Below are positions 54,466-63,481 of a DNA stretch of 64,000 bases, piece by piece (the stretch's first letter is position 1; the number at the start of each line of letters is the position of its first letter). A program made the position numbers and the translations under genes. The notes beneath the pieces are model-generated. The model was given only the letters and a program-made list of their open reading frames with translations, did no database searches and was not told where the DNA came from. Source of the stretch: Rummeliibacillus sp044763875 (lineage in GTDB: Bacteria; Bacillota; Bacilli; Bacillales_A; Planococcaceae); the NCBI RefSeq assembly GCF_044763875.1, contig NZ_JBIWGZ010000003.1, positions 593,626 through 657,625 on the forward strand. Direction: 5' to 3'.

Positions 54466-54506
54466 ACTTTTGTTTAGATTATAAACTTTTGTTTAGTTGG
54501 TGTCAA
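54466..54506 (-). promoter_or_regulatory. psuKG promoter with paired operator-like repeats
   Basis: Perfect consensus TTGACA (54501-54506), 17-bp spacer and TATAAT (54478-54483). A 12-bp sequence (CTAAACAAAAGT on this strand) occurs twice, 19 bp apart: once in the spacer and once just after the -10. Confidence 0.85.
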
Positions 54507-54646
54507 AATATTTTTGGCTAATTTTTTACAATGCTCTATTATTTATAATTTTAAAATTGGATTTCACAAAGAAATCTATTTTTGCATGCGTGTTGATCAT
54601 CCAGTTTTTTTCATTTTTAAAATAAATGGATGATCCACCGATACCC

Positions 54647-54758
54647 GCTACGGATTGCTCGCTTTCCTGCGGGCGTGCGCTGAGCCGCTTCCTTCGCTAC
54701 GCTACGTGCAGGGTCTCAGCTGCCACGCTTTTCCCGCGGGAGTCGAGCAATCCGTAGC
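54647..54758. repeat. Palindromic repeat element, copy 3 (112 bp)
   Basis: Perfect 15-bp inverted repeat (GCTACGGATTGCTCG and complement) around CTTTCCTGCGGG and CTTTTCCCGCGGGAG cores. GC-rich, no reading frame. Elsewhere in the 54507-54870 gap I see no gene. Confidence 0.75.
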
Positions 54759-54870
54759 TACAATCAATAATAATAAACAATGAGACACAAACACCTTGAA
54801 AGTAAGATTACAGAATAACGCTCTTCCTATTTTATCCAAATTAACAAACTTGCTATTTTTGTTCATAAAA

Positions 54871-54902
54871 AAATCTACTCCCTATTTAAAGAGAGTAGAT
54901 TT
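54871..54902 (-). terminator. menFDHB terminator
   Basis: AAATCTACTC and complement, 12-nt loop, T-run on the minus strand; it ends the transcript at menB. Confidence 0.85.
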
Positions 54903-54949
54903 AAGTTTATAAATATTTTAGAGCTTGAACAAACCGCTTCCGTTTAAGT

Positions 54950-55768
54950 TTATGGGAAACGTGGGAATTGACCGAAGTCTGGCTTACGTTTTTCTTTGAA
55001 TGCGTCGCGTCCTTCTTTTGCTTCATCAGTTGTGTAGTAAAGTAAAGTTGCATCGCCACCAAGTTGTTGTAGACCAGCAAGGCCATCTGTATCTGCGTTG
55101 AATGATGCTTTTAAGAAGCGTAATGCTGTTGGTGATTTTTCTAGCATTTCTTCACACCATTGAACTGTTTCATCTTCAAGTTGTTCATAAGGTACAACAG
55201 TGTTTACAAGACCCATGTCTAGTGCTTCTTGTGCGTTATATTGACGGCATAGGTACCAGATTTCACGAGCTTTTTTGTGACCTACGATACGTGCTAAATA
55301 GCCAGCACCGTAACCAGCATCAAATGAACCAACATTTGGTCCAGTTTGTCCAAAGCGAGCATTATCAGCAGCAATTGTTAAGTCACATACGATATGTAGT
55401 ACATGTCCACCACCGATTGCATAACCTGCAACCATTGCTACTACTGGTTTTGGAATTTTGCGGATTAACGTTTGTAGATCAAGTACATTTAAGCGAGGAA
55501 TATTATCTTCACCAACGTACCCACCGTTACCACGTACTTTTTGGTCTCCGCCTGAGCAGAATGCTTTTTCGCCTTCACCTGTTAAAATGATTGCACCAAT
55601 TTTAGCATCATCGCGAGCACGAGTGAATGCATCAATCATTTCTGCAGTTGTTTTTGGGCGGAATGCGTTTCTTACTTCTGGACGGTTAATTGTAATTTTA
55701 GCAATGCCATTATAAGATTCATATTTGATATCTTCATAGACATGTTCAGTTACCCATTCACGAGTCAT
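54950..55768 (-). CDS. menB: 1,4-Dihydroxy-2-naphthoyl-CoA synthase
   Basis: 272-residue crotonase-fold enzyme that closes o-succinylbenzoyl-CoA to DHNA-CoA. Contains KITINRPEVRNAFRPKT, the oxyanion segment FCSGGDQKVRG, the AGYAIGGGHVLH strand and the C-terminal FKEKRKPDFGQFPRFP typical of MenB. AGGAGG is ahead of the start. Last gene of menFDHB; the next pathway gene in Bacillus, menE, is displaced. Confidence 0.97.
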   Translation of the reverse strand: MTREWVTEHVYEDIKYESYNGIAKITINRPEVRNAFRPKTTAEMIDAFTRARDDAKIGAIILTGEGEKAFCSGGDQKVRGNGGYVGEDNIPRLNVLDLQTLIRKIPKPVVAMVAGYAIGGGHVLHIVCDLTIAADNARFGQTGPNVGSFDAGYGAGYLARIVGHKKAREIWYLCRQYNAQEALDMGLVNTVVPYEQLEDETVQWCEEMLEKSPTALRFLKASFNADTDGLAGLQQLGGDATLLYYTTDEAKEGRDAFKEKRKPDFGQFPRFP

Positions 55769-55780
55769 TAAAAAGACCTC

Positions 55781-56605
55781 CTAAATAAATTCTAGATGTT
55801 CCTCTATTATTGTAGCAAAAGTTTGTGGATTTTCCACATGTATTGCATGACCAACGCTTGGAACGATGATATTTTCACAACATTGGAACCTTTTGTTCAT
55901 AGCATAAGCCTTTTGTTCAAATTTTTTATCTAATTCACCAGTAATTAGAAGTACAGGTTTTGTATAGTTTTGCAACTCTTCCCAATAAGAAGGCTGTTGA
56001 CCTGTTCCCATACCGCGTAAACTATTGGCTAATCCGATTACCCTTTGGTCTAATCGTTCTTTACGAATGGCTTCTTTAGTTAGATCTGGTAATCCTTTTT
56101 GAGAATCAAATAATGGGATGTTCTCCCAATGATTTACGAAAGCTTCAATTCCATCTTTTTCAATATGATCTGCTAATAGATGATCACTTTTTCTTCTGTC
56201 GGCTCTTTCTTCTGCTGTTAGAAGACCCGGTGATGAACTTTCTAATATTAGCTGCTCCACCATATCCGCATATTTCATCGTAAAAGCAATTGCTACGCGT
56301 CCTCCCATAGAATAACCGATTAAGGTAAAGGAAGGGATTCGTCTCGCTTCTAAGAAATCATGCAATATTTCAACTTGTTCTTCCATTGAATAACGTTGGA
56401 CACTGTATGGTGCATCTGTTAAACCATGTCCGATTAAATCTACAGTGATGATACGATGAGCTCCTTGAAATGACTGAATTACCGGATCCCAAGTTTTCGT
56501 GCTGCCCGTAAATCCATGAAGAAAAACAAGCGTTTTTTCAGCTTGTGGATTGATAATTTGGTAATGGACATTTACGCCTCTTATTGATGTCATTACGCTT
56601 ACCAT
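55781..56605 (-). CDS. menH: SHCHC synthase (MenH)
   Basis: Alpha/beta hydrolase-fold lyase, 274 residues, that removes pyruvate from SEPHCHC in menaquinone synthesis. Oxyanion LHGFTGSTKTW, nucleophile elbow GYSMGGRVA, acid GELDKK and His in VGHAIHVENP are all present. It overlaps menD by 7 bp. The operon position confirms the assignment; a generic hydrolase would be the alternative. Confidence 0.92.
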   Translation of the reverse strand: MVSVMTSIRGVNVHYQIINPQAEKTLVFLHGFTGSTKTWDPVIQSFQGAHRIITVDLIGHGLTDAPYSVQRYSMEEQVEILHDFLEARRIPSFTLIGYSMGGRVAIAFTMKYADMVEQLILESSSPGLLTAEERADRRKSDHLLADHIEKDGIEAFVNHWENIPLFDSQKGLPDLTKEAIRKERLDQRVIGLANSLRGMGTGQQPSYWEELQNYTKPVLLITGELDKKFEQKAYAMNKRFQCCENIIVPSVGHAIHVENPQTFATIIEEHLEFI

Positions 56606-58320
56606 TTTTCATCTAGCTCCTTGCCAATAGAGTCCCATAATTTGCGATGTGAAAGAACATTCTCAGGACGATTTGTCATCACTTCAATTATGCGAAGAGG
56701 TTTTTCTTTAGGTGCATCCAACACTTGAATAAGTTCCTCTTTTGTAAACACTTCATTATATTGAGCATCATACATTTTTGCTAAATTAGCGAATTGTAAT
56801 CCTGATGGTGTCCCAAATAATTCTTCATAATGTTCTTCAACAGTTGATTGAGAAAGATAAGAGAAAATACCGCCTCCATCATTATTCATCACTACAATTG
56901 TTATGTCGCAACGTTGATAACGTGTAGCAATCAATCCGTTAGAATCATGTAAGAATGCCAAATCTCCAATTAATAAATAAGAATCACGTTTTGTTGCTAA
57001 TTGCGTACCAATTGCAGTTGATACAACTCCATCTATTCCATTGGCACCACGATTTGCATATATACGCACATCTTTTATCGTTTTATTGAAAAATGTATCA
57101 ACATCACGAATAGGCATACTACTACTTGCGAACAAATCACTATGTTCTGGTAAATGTTCAAATAAAGTTGCAGCAAGTGCCCCTTCATCTGTAGCTTCCT
57201 GTAAATATGCTTCAACATGACGGGTTGCAATTTGATTTGCTTCTATCCAAGCTCGGACATATGTTTGATCAGTAGTGGCTGTTGTAATCGTTACATCATC
57301 TAACCATCTACTAATTGTTGCTTGGATATGATGTGTTGTGGTGGCCAATGAATCACGGAACATAGGATCTTCATCAACAACTAAATAAGTTGGTGGTTGT
57401 ATTTTTGTCAAAAATTGCATTAGTGGTTTAGAAACAGGTTGTGAGCCAAAGCGAATGACTGTATCGCATTCTGCTACAGTTTTAAATGTTTCATTTTTCA
57501 ATAATGCATCATATTGATCAATAATATAATCTACACAATCATTTGGTATGTTAGTGCGAAGATGGGATAAACTTTCCACTAATACTGGCCATTTAAGATG
57601 ACGTATAAAGTTCCAAACTATTTCTAAATTTGTATTTTGTGCCATTTCACCGACAATTACAATACCTTTTTTCGCATTTTCAATTATCGATTCCAGAACA
57701 TTCATAGCATGCTCACTTGGTCGTATTTCTTGCGCTATACTTTCTGCAAATGATCCTTCAGGTAACTGATTTTGAAGATCAATCAATAAAGGCTCACGGA
57801 ATGGAACATTGACATGCACAGGTCCTGCCGGTGCAGTTACAGCAATAGCTACAGCTCGAGCTATATGTCTTTCAACAAATGGCAAAGTATTTGGAAATTC
57901 ATCGGGTATTGGAAAATCAACTGCCCATTTTACTTGGTCACCATATAAATTTGGTTGTGTAATTGCTTGAGGCGCTCCTACCTCACGCAGTTCATGCGGA
58001 CGATCAGCTGTTAACACGATTAAAGGTATACGTGATAATTTTGCTTCCACAATCGCTGGGAAGTAATTTGCAGCCGCTGTACCCGATGTACAAACAAGTA
58101 CAACTGGACGAGCGCTTGCCTTTGCTAAACCTAAAGCTAAAAAGGCTGCTGAACGTTCATCTACTTGTCTGTACATTTGGAATTCTTTTGCATGTGCAAA
58201 GGCATATGCTAAAGGCGTTGAACGTGAACCTGGGCTAACTACAACTTCTTTTACCCCTGCTTGATATAAAGATGCAACAAGCTTATATACATAGCTCGTT
58301 AGAATTTCCTTATTAGTCAT
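56599..58320 (-). CDS. menD: SEPHCHC synthase (MenD)
   Basis: 573-residue thiamine-diphosphate enzyme joining isochorismate and 2-oxoglutarate. N-terminal VVVSPGSRSTPLAYA, the Glu in the RSAAFLALGLAKAS segment, and the ThDP/metal motif GDLAFLHDSNG ... NNDGGGIFSYL are typical. It overlaps menF by 8 bp and menH by 7 bp, so the three are co-translated. Confidence 0.96.
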   Translation of the reverse strand: MTNKEILTSYVYKLVASLYQAGVKEVVVSPGSRSTPLAYAFAHAKEFQMYRQVDERSAAFLALGLAKASARPVVLVCTSGTAAANYFPAIVEAKLSRIPLIVLTADRPHELREVGAPQAITQPNLYGDQVKWAVDFPIPDEFPNTLPFVERHIARAVAIAVTAPAGPVHVNVPFREPLLIDLQNQLPEGSFAESIAQEIRPSEHAMNVLESIIENAKKGIVIVGEMAQNTNLEIVWNFIRHLKWPVLVESLSHLRTNIPNDCVDYIIDQYDALLKNETFKTVAECDTVIRFGSQPVSKPLMQFLTKIQPPTYLVVDEDPMFRDSLATTTHHIQATISRWLDDVTITTATTDQTYVRAWIEANQIATRHVEAYLQEATDEGALAATLFEHLPEHSDLFASSSMPIRDVDTFFNKTIKDVRIYANRGANGIDGVVSTAIGTQLATKRDSYLLIGDLAFLHDSNGLIATRYQRCDITIVVMNNDGGGIFSYLSQSTVEEHYEELFGTPSGLQFANLAKMYDAQYNEVFTKEELIQVLDAPKEKPLRIIEVMTNRPENVLSHRKLWDSIGKELDEKW

Positions 58321-59695
58321 GTAATTTTCCTCCTAAAGCGCGAATCATCGGACGGAATTTCACAAGTGTTTCTTCGTACTCACTTTGTGGGACTGAATCT
58401 GCAACGATTCCTCCACCAGCATACAAGAAGGCTTCGTCTTGATATAACAACGCCGACCGAATTGCGACAGCAAATTCCCCATTACCTTTCGCATCTAGCC
58501 AACCAATTGGCGCTGCATAATAACCGCGGTTCATCGGTTCATACTTACGAATCACTTCCATTGCTCTTTTGCGAGGTACTCCTCCTAAAGCTGGTGTTGG
58601 ATGTAATGTTTTCACTAATTGTAAAATCGTCGCATTGTTTTTCAGCTGACCTTCTACTGGTGTATATAAATGTTGAATATCTCTTATTTTTAGAAGCTTT
58701 GGCTGTGATGGAATATCGTAGTTTGAACAATTTTCTTTAAATGTATTACCAATCATATCTACAACATATTGATGTTCAGAACGATTTTTGGCGTCATTTA
58801 ATAAAACCTGTCCCAATTTTTCATCTTCTTCTGCATTTTTTCCACGTTTCACAGATCCCGCAACACATGAAGAATAAGCATAAGACTTTTCAACTTTTAC
58901 TAGGCGTTCTGGTGATGCACCAAAAAATAGCTTGTCTTGATGTTCTAAGCCAAATAAATAACTTTCCGGTTGCTCTAAAATAATTTGAGATAATACATTT
59001 GGTGAAGAAACGGATTCTTCAAATTGCAAAGCAAGTGAACGAGCAATTACGACTTTATCCGCTTCTTTTTGACGAATCAAAGATGTCACTTGTTTAATAG
59101 ATTCCAAATATTCTTCTTTATATGGTTCAAAACTGCTTTTTACTTGCGGTTTTGCATAGGTTTTCAAAGCTTTTACTTGAGCAGTATGCATAAGCTCATC
59201 ACGTTTTTTACAAAGTTGTTCAAAAGCATGTGGATTTTCCTGCTCTGCAAAATAGTTCGTACTAATATAAACATGGTCATTACGCATTACTAGTTGATAA
59301 GTAGCAACTGTAAAAAAGGCTTGTGGCATGCCCTTCCATTCACCTGATACTCCATTTTCAGGATCGAAGGTAAAACCACCAAACAGAATTGGTTGTATCG
59401 CTTGGTCATTTGTTACAACATTCCGCGTTAGCTTTTTCCATTGTTGCTCCACCTCGTCAAAGCGTTGTTCCTCTGACTGATTTGTAATCGTATACGCATG
59501 ACCCAGGCCAACGAGTGTAAATGTTTTCTCACGATTTTGCCAGTAATATCGTTGACCAGCAAAGGATTCTTCCCCTGCTTCAAAAAAGGCTAATGCTGAT
59601 AATCGATTCACTTCAATTGTTTCTGAAAAAAATTGCAGTGTCGACTCTTCTGTCTCAATTTGGTCGCCGGTTGTTGTCGACAACTTACGATTCAT
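58313..59695 (-). CDS. menF: Isochorismate synthase (MenF)
   Basis: 460 residues; converts chorismate to isochorismate and starts the pathway. The chorismate-binding domain (about 190-455) shows KVVIARSLAL, CVAGSVKRG, LHPTPALGGVPRKRAM and YAGGGIVADS. GGAGGGA precedes the ATG. First gene of menFDHB; the promoter was not identified with confidence. Confidence 0.95.
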   Translation of the reverse strand: MNRKLSTTTGDQIETEESTLQFFSETIEVNRLSALAFFEAGEESFAGQRYYWQNREKTFTLVGLGHAYTITNQSEEQRFDEVEQQWKKLTRNVVTNDQAIQPILFGGFTFDPENGVSGEWKGMPQAFFTVATYQLVMRNDHVYISTNYFAEQENPHAFEQLCKKRDELMHTAQVKALKTYAKPQVKSSFEPYKEEYLESIKQVTSLIRQKEADKVVIARSLALQFEESVSSPNVLSQIILEQPESYLFGLEHQDKLFFGASPERLVKVEKSYAYSSCVAGSVKRGKNAEEDEKLGQVLLNDAKNRSEHQYVVDMIGNTFKENCSNYDIPSQPKLLKIRDIQHLYTPVEGQLKNNATILQLVKTLHPTPALGGVPRKRAMEVIRKYEPMNRGYYAAPIGWLDAKGNGEFAVAIRSALLYQDEAFLYAGGGIVADSVPQSEYEETLVKFRPMIRALGGKLHD

Positions 59696-59816
59696 GAAAA
59701 TTCCCTCCGTCAGTAGATATAAATATTGTTAATCTACTCGTACATACTCAATATCCTATACTATCATACATCTTTCTATCGAATTGAGCACTTATTTGCT
59801 TTATATTACTGATGAC

Positions 59817-59853
59817 AAAAAAGCATGTAGAGAAAAATCATTCTACATGCTTT
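59817..59853 (-). terminator. Terminator overlapping the dipeptidase 3' end
   Basis: Perfect 12-bp stem AAAGCATGTAGA and complement, 10-nt loop, T6. The stop codon is inside the stem. Confidence 0.85.
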
Positions 59854-60793
59854 GACATTCTTCTATATTTTTCACATAGTCCAAGAAATTTCTATTTGCT
59901 ATCTTTTCTACTTCTTCTATTGAAAATTGTTCTAATAATGTAGCGATTAAATTCTGTGATTGTGCTGCATTTTGTAATCCGACAACCGTTTTATAAATAC
60001 CGTCAAAATCAGAGCCCAGCCCTAAATGCTCGACACCTACTAAGTCAGCCAGATATTTTACATGTTCTGCTAGGTCCATTAATGTTACATTCTCTGTATC
60101 CTTTTTTATAAAAGGTGGATAATAGACAACATGGATATGCCCACCGTTCTTCACTAAAGCCTTCACCTGATCATCAGTTAAATTGCGAGTATGGTCACAT
60201 AATGCCCTAGCATTTGAGTGACTCGCAATAATATGCTTTGCCAATGGTAATACATCCCAAAAGCTTTGTTCATTTAAATGTGAAACATCAATGATAATAT
60301 CTCGTTTATTTAATAACTCGATAACTTGTTTTCCAAAAGGCTTCAAACCTTTATTAGGTGATTCTTCTGCCCCAAATGCCACGCTGTTTTCAAAATTCCA
60401 AGTGAGCCCAACTAACTTCACACCTGCATCAAGAAGTGATTGTAATTTGAAAAGATCCTCACCAATCGCATCGCAACCTTCTAAACTTAATATGGCAGCG
60501 ATCTGACCTTCTTCTAATGTTTCAAGTTGATTCCAGTCAGTAATATGAACCATTTCAGGGTTTGGCTGTAATACATTTGTATGAAAGAGTTCAACTTGAC
60601 GCATAGCTTCTGTGAATTTTTCAGCTTGAGGTACATGCTTATCGATGAATATAGCAAAATCCTGTACGATTACATGCCCTAATTGGAGTTTATCCTTACT
60701 TGCTTGAAGCTGATAGGCTTGAGAAAATTCAATTGGTTCTTCACTTGTTGATAATTTGTATAACACGTCACAATGTAAGTCAATGATGTTCAT
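59843..60793 (-). CDS. Membrane-dipeptidase-family (M19) peptidase
   Basis: 316 residues of the renal dipeptidase family. Zinc ligands are visible: DLHCDV near the start, Glu in LEGCDAI, His in DVSHLNE and IASHSNARAL, and GSDFDGI near the C-terminus. It should hydrolyse dipeptides, often with a D-residue. No signal peptide, so cytoplasmic. No operon partner; weak ribosome site. Confidence 0.9.
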   Translation of the reverse strand: MNIIDLHCDVLYKLSTSEEPIEFSQAYQLQASKDKLQLGHVIVQDFAIFIDKHVPQAEKFTEAMRQVELFHTNVLQPNPEMVHITDWNQLETLEEGQIAAILSLEGCDAIGEDLFKLQSLLDAGVKLVGLTWNFENSVAFGAEESPNKGLKPFGKQVIELLNKRDIIIDVSHLNEQSFWDVLPLAKHIIASHSNARALCDHTRNLTDDQVKALVKNGGHIHVVYYPPFIKKDTENVTLMDLAEHVKYLADLVGVEHLGLGSDFDGIYKTVVGLQNAAQSQNLIATLLEQFSIEEVEKIANRNFLDYVKNIEECQSM

Positions 60794-60834
60794 AAGCGTA
60801 CCTACTTTTTATTTTCATTATACGAAAAATAAAA

Positions 60835-60870
60835 GGGAGTTGCTCAAAAAAATTTATTTGAACAACTCCT
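60835..60870 (-). terminator. yteA terminator
   Basis: GGGAGTTGCTCAAA pairs with TTTGAACAACTCCT (two G-U); T-rich tail on the minus strand. Confidence 0.8.
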
Positions 60871-60917
60871 ACTCCTCTTCAACTGCAAGTAGAATTAATA
60901 GATTTCGGTATGTGATT

Positions 60918-61418
60918 TTATTGATTATTATATCCTCTATCAGAAGGAGTATCAGAAGATCCGTATTCCTCGACAACAAGGAAGCTATCTTCACCGTCTA
61001 CTCTGTAGTCCTTCAAATTACTTGGATCGGAAGTAGTAGCATTTATTATGCCTTCTTCAACAGGTCGTTCTTGTGTACCTGCTGTATTTTCTGAATGCTC
61101 TACACAAGTTAATGTAGTTGGGATAGCTTCTAAACGCTCATAAGGGATTGTTTTACCACAAACTGAACAGACTCCATATGTTCCTTCATCTATTGCCCTT
61201 AAAGCATTTTCAATTTTCCCTATTTGAAATTCGTTGAAGTTATCCACCGCGAGTTCGGTTGCTTGATCCGCCAAATCTGTCGCTTGATCAGCTGGATGAT
61301 TGTCATAATTGGAAAGCTCGGTAGATATAAATATTTCATCATTATCAGGTCTCTCTTTAATTCGTTTTAATTCATCTTGCAATGTTTTCCTTAACGCTTG
61401 TAGTTGTTGATCTGTCAT
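60918..61418 (-). CDS. yteA: DksA/TraR-type zinc-finger protein YteA
   Basis: 166 residues: an N-terminal coiled coil (about 1-75), a zinc finger (CSVCGKTIPYERLEAIP, then TLTCVEH) and an acidic tail with VDGEDSFLVVEEYGSSDT. The finger is C-C-C-H rather than four Cys. Bacillus YteA is a sporulation-linked member. GGAGG precedes the ATG. DksA-like binding to RNA polymerase is only a family inference. Confidence 0.88.
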   Translation of the reverse strand: MTDQQLQALRKTLQDELKRIKERPDNDEIFISTELSNYDNHPADQATDLADQATELAVDNFNEFQIGKIENALRAIDEGTYGVCSVCGKTIPYERLEAIPTTLTCVEHSENTAGTQERPVEEGIINATTSDPSNLKDYRVDGEDSFLVVEEYGSSDTPSDRGYNNQ

Positions 61419-61535
61419 TGTTCAGCCTCCATTCTGTACTATTTATTCCCCAATTGATTATTTTCAAAGCATCTATTCTTAAATTAATGAAAATGAATTT
61501 ATTTTGGTGGTTATTCTACCTTTACAAAATAAAAA

Positions 61536-61560
61536 CAAGGAACCCAAATGAAGTTCCTTG
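61536..61560 (-). terminator. Terminator of the MerR-type gene
   Basis: Perfect CAAGGAAC stem, 9-nt loop, minus-strand TTTTTATTTT. Confidence 0.75.
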
Positions 61561-61569
61561 CTACTCAAA

Positions 61570-62322
61570 TTAAATATTGGCATATATTGCATCACGTAAA
61601 AACTGCGCCATCCCTTTTTGATGTCGATCATAATATGCAGTAAACCGTTCATCAGCTACATACATATCAGCAAGTCCTCTATGCGCTTCTTTAGAATAAG
61701 TTGGCCAATATTGTGTTAACCATTTTCTATGGCATTCTACGGCCTCCTGTGCAGTCTTACTTTGTACCTCTCCTTGTTGCATTGCCTCTTTCAATAATTC
61801 AATTATTTTTTTCTCAAGAATTTGATTTTCTTTATACTGTACTTCAGTCATTCCACGAAGTTTCTCATTTGATGCATTGACTTCATCATCACCATACTTT
61901 TCAAGTATTTCATCACCATAATGACTTTCGTTTTCTTGAATCAGCTCTTCTTTCAATCCTTCAAAACGTTCATCATCTTTCATTTCATATACCCCTTCCA
62001 TTGATTGAATTGTCTTTTCTACATTTAGCAACATTTTCTCTATTCTTATTTTCTCATCCTTTAATTTCTTTTGATGATCTAGTAATGCTCTTTTTATATC
62101 AAAATTTGAATCACACAATATTTTTTTAATTTCTTCTAGCTTCAGTCCCAATTCTCGATAAAACAAAATTTGTTGCAATAATTTAACTTCCCATGCCCCA
62201 TAAATCCGATAGCCTGCTTCACTTATTTTTAGCGGTTTTAGTAAATCAATTTCATCATAATATCGTAGTGTTCGAGTAGTTACACCGGAGAGCTTAGCAA
62301 GCTGTTGAATTGTATATTTCAC
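61570..62322 (-). CDS. MerR-family regulator with TipAS domain (Mta-like)
   Basis: 250 residues from GTG with GGAGG 8 nt upstream. MerR winged helix (YTIQQLAKLSGVTTRTLRYY), a coiled-coil dimer helix (about 75-115), and a TipAS drug-binding domain (about 120-248, with ADERFTAYYDRHQKGMAQFL). It resembles B. subtilis Mta, a multidrug-responsive activator. A MerR-type promoter with a 19-bp spacer lies just upstream, so it controls itself. No efflux gene is adjacent. Confidence 0.88.
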   Translation of the reverse strand: MKYTIQQLAKLSGVTTRTLRYYDEIDLLKPLKISEAGYRIYGAWEVKLLQQILFYRELGLKLEEIKKILCDSNFDIKRALLDHQKKLKDEKIRIEKMLLNVEKTIQSMEGVYEMKDDERFEGLKEELIQENESHYGDEILEKYGDDEVNASNEKLRGMTEVQYKENQILEKKIIELLKEAMQQGEVQSKTAQEAVECHRKWLTQYWPTYSKEAHRGLADMYVADERFTAYYDRHQKGMAQFLRDAIYANI

Positions 62323-62343
62323 TTCAATCGCCTCCATAATCTC

Positions 62344-62374
62344 ACTATAAAGGTTGACGTTGCGTAAAGGTCAA
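62344..62374 (-). promoter_or_regulatory. MerR-type promoter with 19-bp spacer
   Basis: TTGACC, 19-bp spacer, TATAGT. The spacer carries the palindrome TTGACC-tttacgcaa-cGTCAA expected for a MerR operator that untwists DNA on activation. Confidence 0.85.
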
Positions 62375-62521
62375 TCTTTATTTTTATCTTTTTTCACATT
62401 TCTAATGTAGACACGCTTTAATTTTTTTAAATCATATGAAATATCAAATTCAAAACAAAAAATTGCAATGTATCGTTATTTTTGTAGGTGTTAAGTGTTT
62501 AATACTTTTTAAAAACAAAAA

Positions 62522-62555
62522 AAATCCCTTAGAACCAAAAGATTCTAAAGGATTT
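62522..62555 (-). terminator. Terminator of the tRNA operon
   Basis: AAATCC-TTTAGAATC type stem of about 13 bp with minus-strand T-run, directly after tRNA-Glu. Confidence 0.85.
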
Positions 62556-62562
62556 CTTAGTA

Positions 62563-62634
62563 TGACCCCTACGAGATTCGAACTCGTGTTACCGCCGTGA
62601 AAGGGCGGTGTCTTAACCGCTTGACCAAGGGGCC
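62563..62634 (-). tRNA. tRNA-Glu(UUC)
   Basis: 72 nt, anticodon loop CTTTCAC. CCA is not encoded (ATAC follows the discriminator). Last gene of the cluster. Confidence 0.95.
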
Positions 62635-62640
62635 AATATA

Positions 62641-62731
62641 TGGCGGAGAAGGAGGGATTTGAACCCTCGCGCCGGTTACCCGACCTACACCCTTAGCAGG
62701 GGCGCCTCTTCAGCCTCTTGAGTACTTCCCC
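62641..62731 (-). tRNA. tRNA-Ser(GCU)
   Basis: 91 nt with long variable arm; loop CTGCTAA; CCA encoded. Confidence 0.95.
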
Positions 62732-62734
62732 ATA

Positions 62735-62811
62735 TGGCTCCGAAGGCAGGACTCGAACCTGCGACCCTCTGATTAACAGTCAGATGCTGCTACCAACTGA
62801 GCTACTTCGGA
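62735..62811 (-). tRNA. tRNA-Asn(GUU)
   Basis: 77 nt, loop CTGTTAA, CCA encoded. Confidence 0.95.
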
Positions 62812-62820
62812 ATAATTAAA

Positions 62821-62897
<77 letters not shown>

Positions 62898-62902
62898 ATA
62901 AT

Positions 62903-62976
62903 TGGAGCGGGTGAAGAGAATCGAACTCTCGACAACAGCTTGGAAGGCTGTGGTTTTACCACTAAACTACACCCGC
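62903..62976 (-). tRNA. tRNA-Gly(UCC)
   Basis: 74 nt, loop CTTCCAA, CCA encoded. It is followed upstream by tRNA-Phe after only 4 bp. Confidence 0.95.
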
Positions 62977-62980
62977 ATCA

Positions 62981-63056
62981 TGGTGGGTCGGGACGGAATC
63001 GAACCGCCGACACTTAGAGCTTCAATCTAATGCTCTACCAACTGAGCTACCGACCC
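62981..63056 (-). tRNA. tRNA-Phe(GAA)
   Basis: 76 nt, loop TTGAAGC, CCA encoded. Confidence 0.93.
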
Positions 63057-63090
63057 ATGATAATTTTAAAACTTATTCTTTTAAAGAAAA

Positions 63091-63167
63091 TGGCGGTCCG
63101 GACGGGACTCGAACCCGCGACCTCCTGCGTGACAGGCAGGCATTCTAACCAGCTGAACTACCGGACC
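63091..63167 (-). tRNA. tRNA-Asp(GUC)
   Basis: 77 nt, loop CTGTCAC, CCA encoded. Confidence 0.95.
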
Positions 63168-63171
63168 ATTT

Positions 63172-63248
<77 letters not shown>

Positions 63249-63285
63249 ATAATAGTATTAACTTAATTTCATTATTTAATAAAAA

Positions 63286-63378
63286 TGGAGGAGGAAGAGG
63301 GATTCGAACCCCCGCGCGGTTTGACCCGCCTGTCGGTTTTCAAGACCGATCCCTTCAGCCAGACTTGGGTATTCCTCC
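63286..63378 (-). tRNA. tRNA-Ser(UGA)
   Basis: 93 nt with long variable arm, loop CTTGAAA, CCA encoded. Confidence 0.95.
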
Positions 63379-63397
63379 GACATCATATAAATAATTA

Positions 63398-63474
63398 TGG
63401 TGGACCTTGCAGGACTCGAACCTGCGACCGGACGGTTATGAGCCGTCTGCTCTAACCAACTGAGCTAAAGGTCC
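63398..63474 (-). tRNA. tRNA-Ile2(CAU, lysidine type)
   Basis: 77 nt, loop CTCATAA. The body (GGACCTTTAGCTCAGTTGG) matches the minor isoleucine tRNA of Bacillus, whose C34 is changed to lysidine by TilS. An elongator tRNA-Met is the alternative, but that one is the next gene upstream. Confidence 0.85.
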
Positions 63475-63481
63475 TTTAGTA

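Noticed and set aside
55102..55590. 162-codon frame antisense to menB
   Set aside because: Composition is unnatural (long Leu/His/Arg runs) and it mirrors the codon pattern of menB; no ribosome site.
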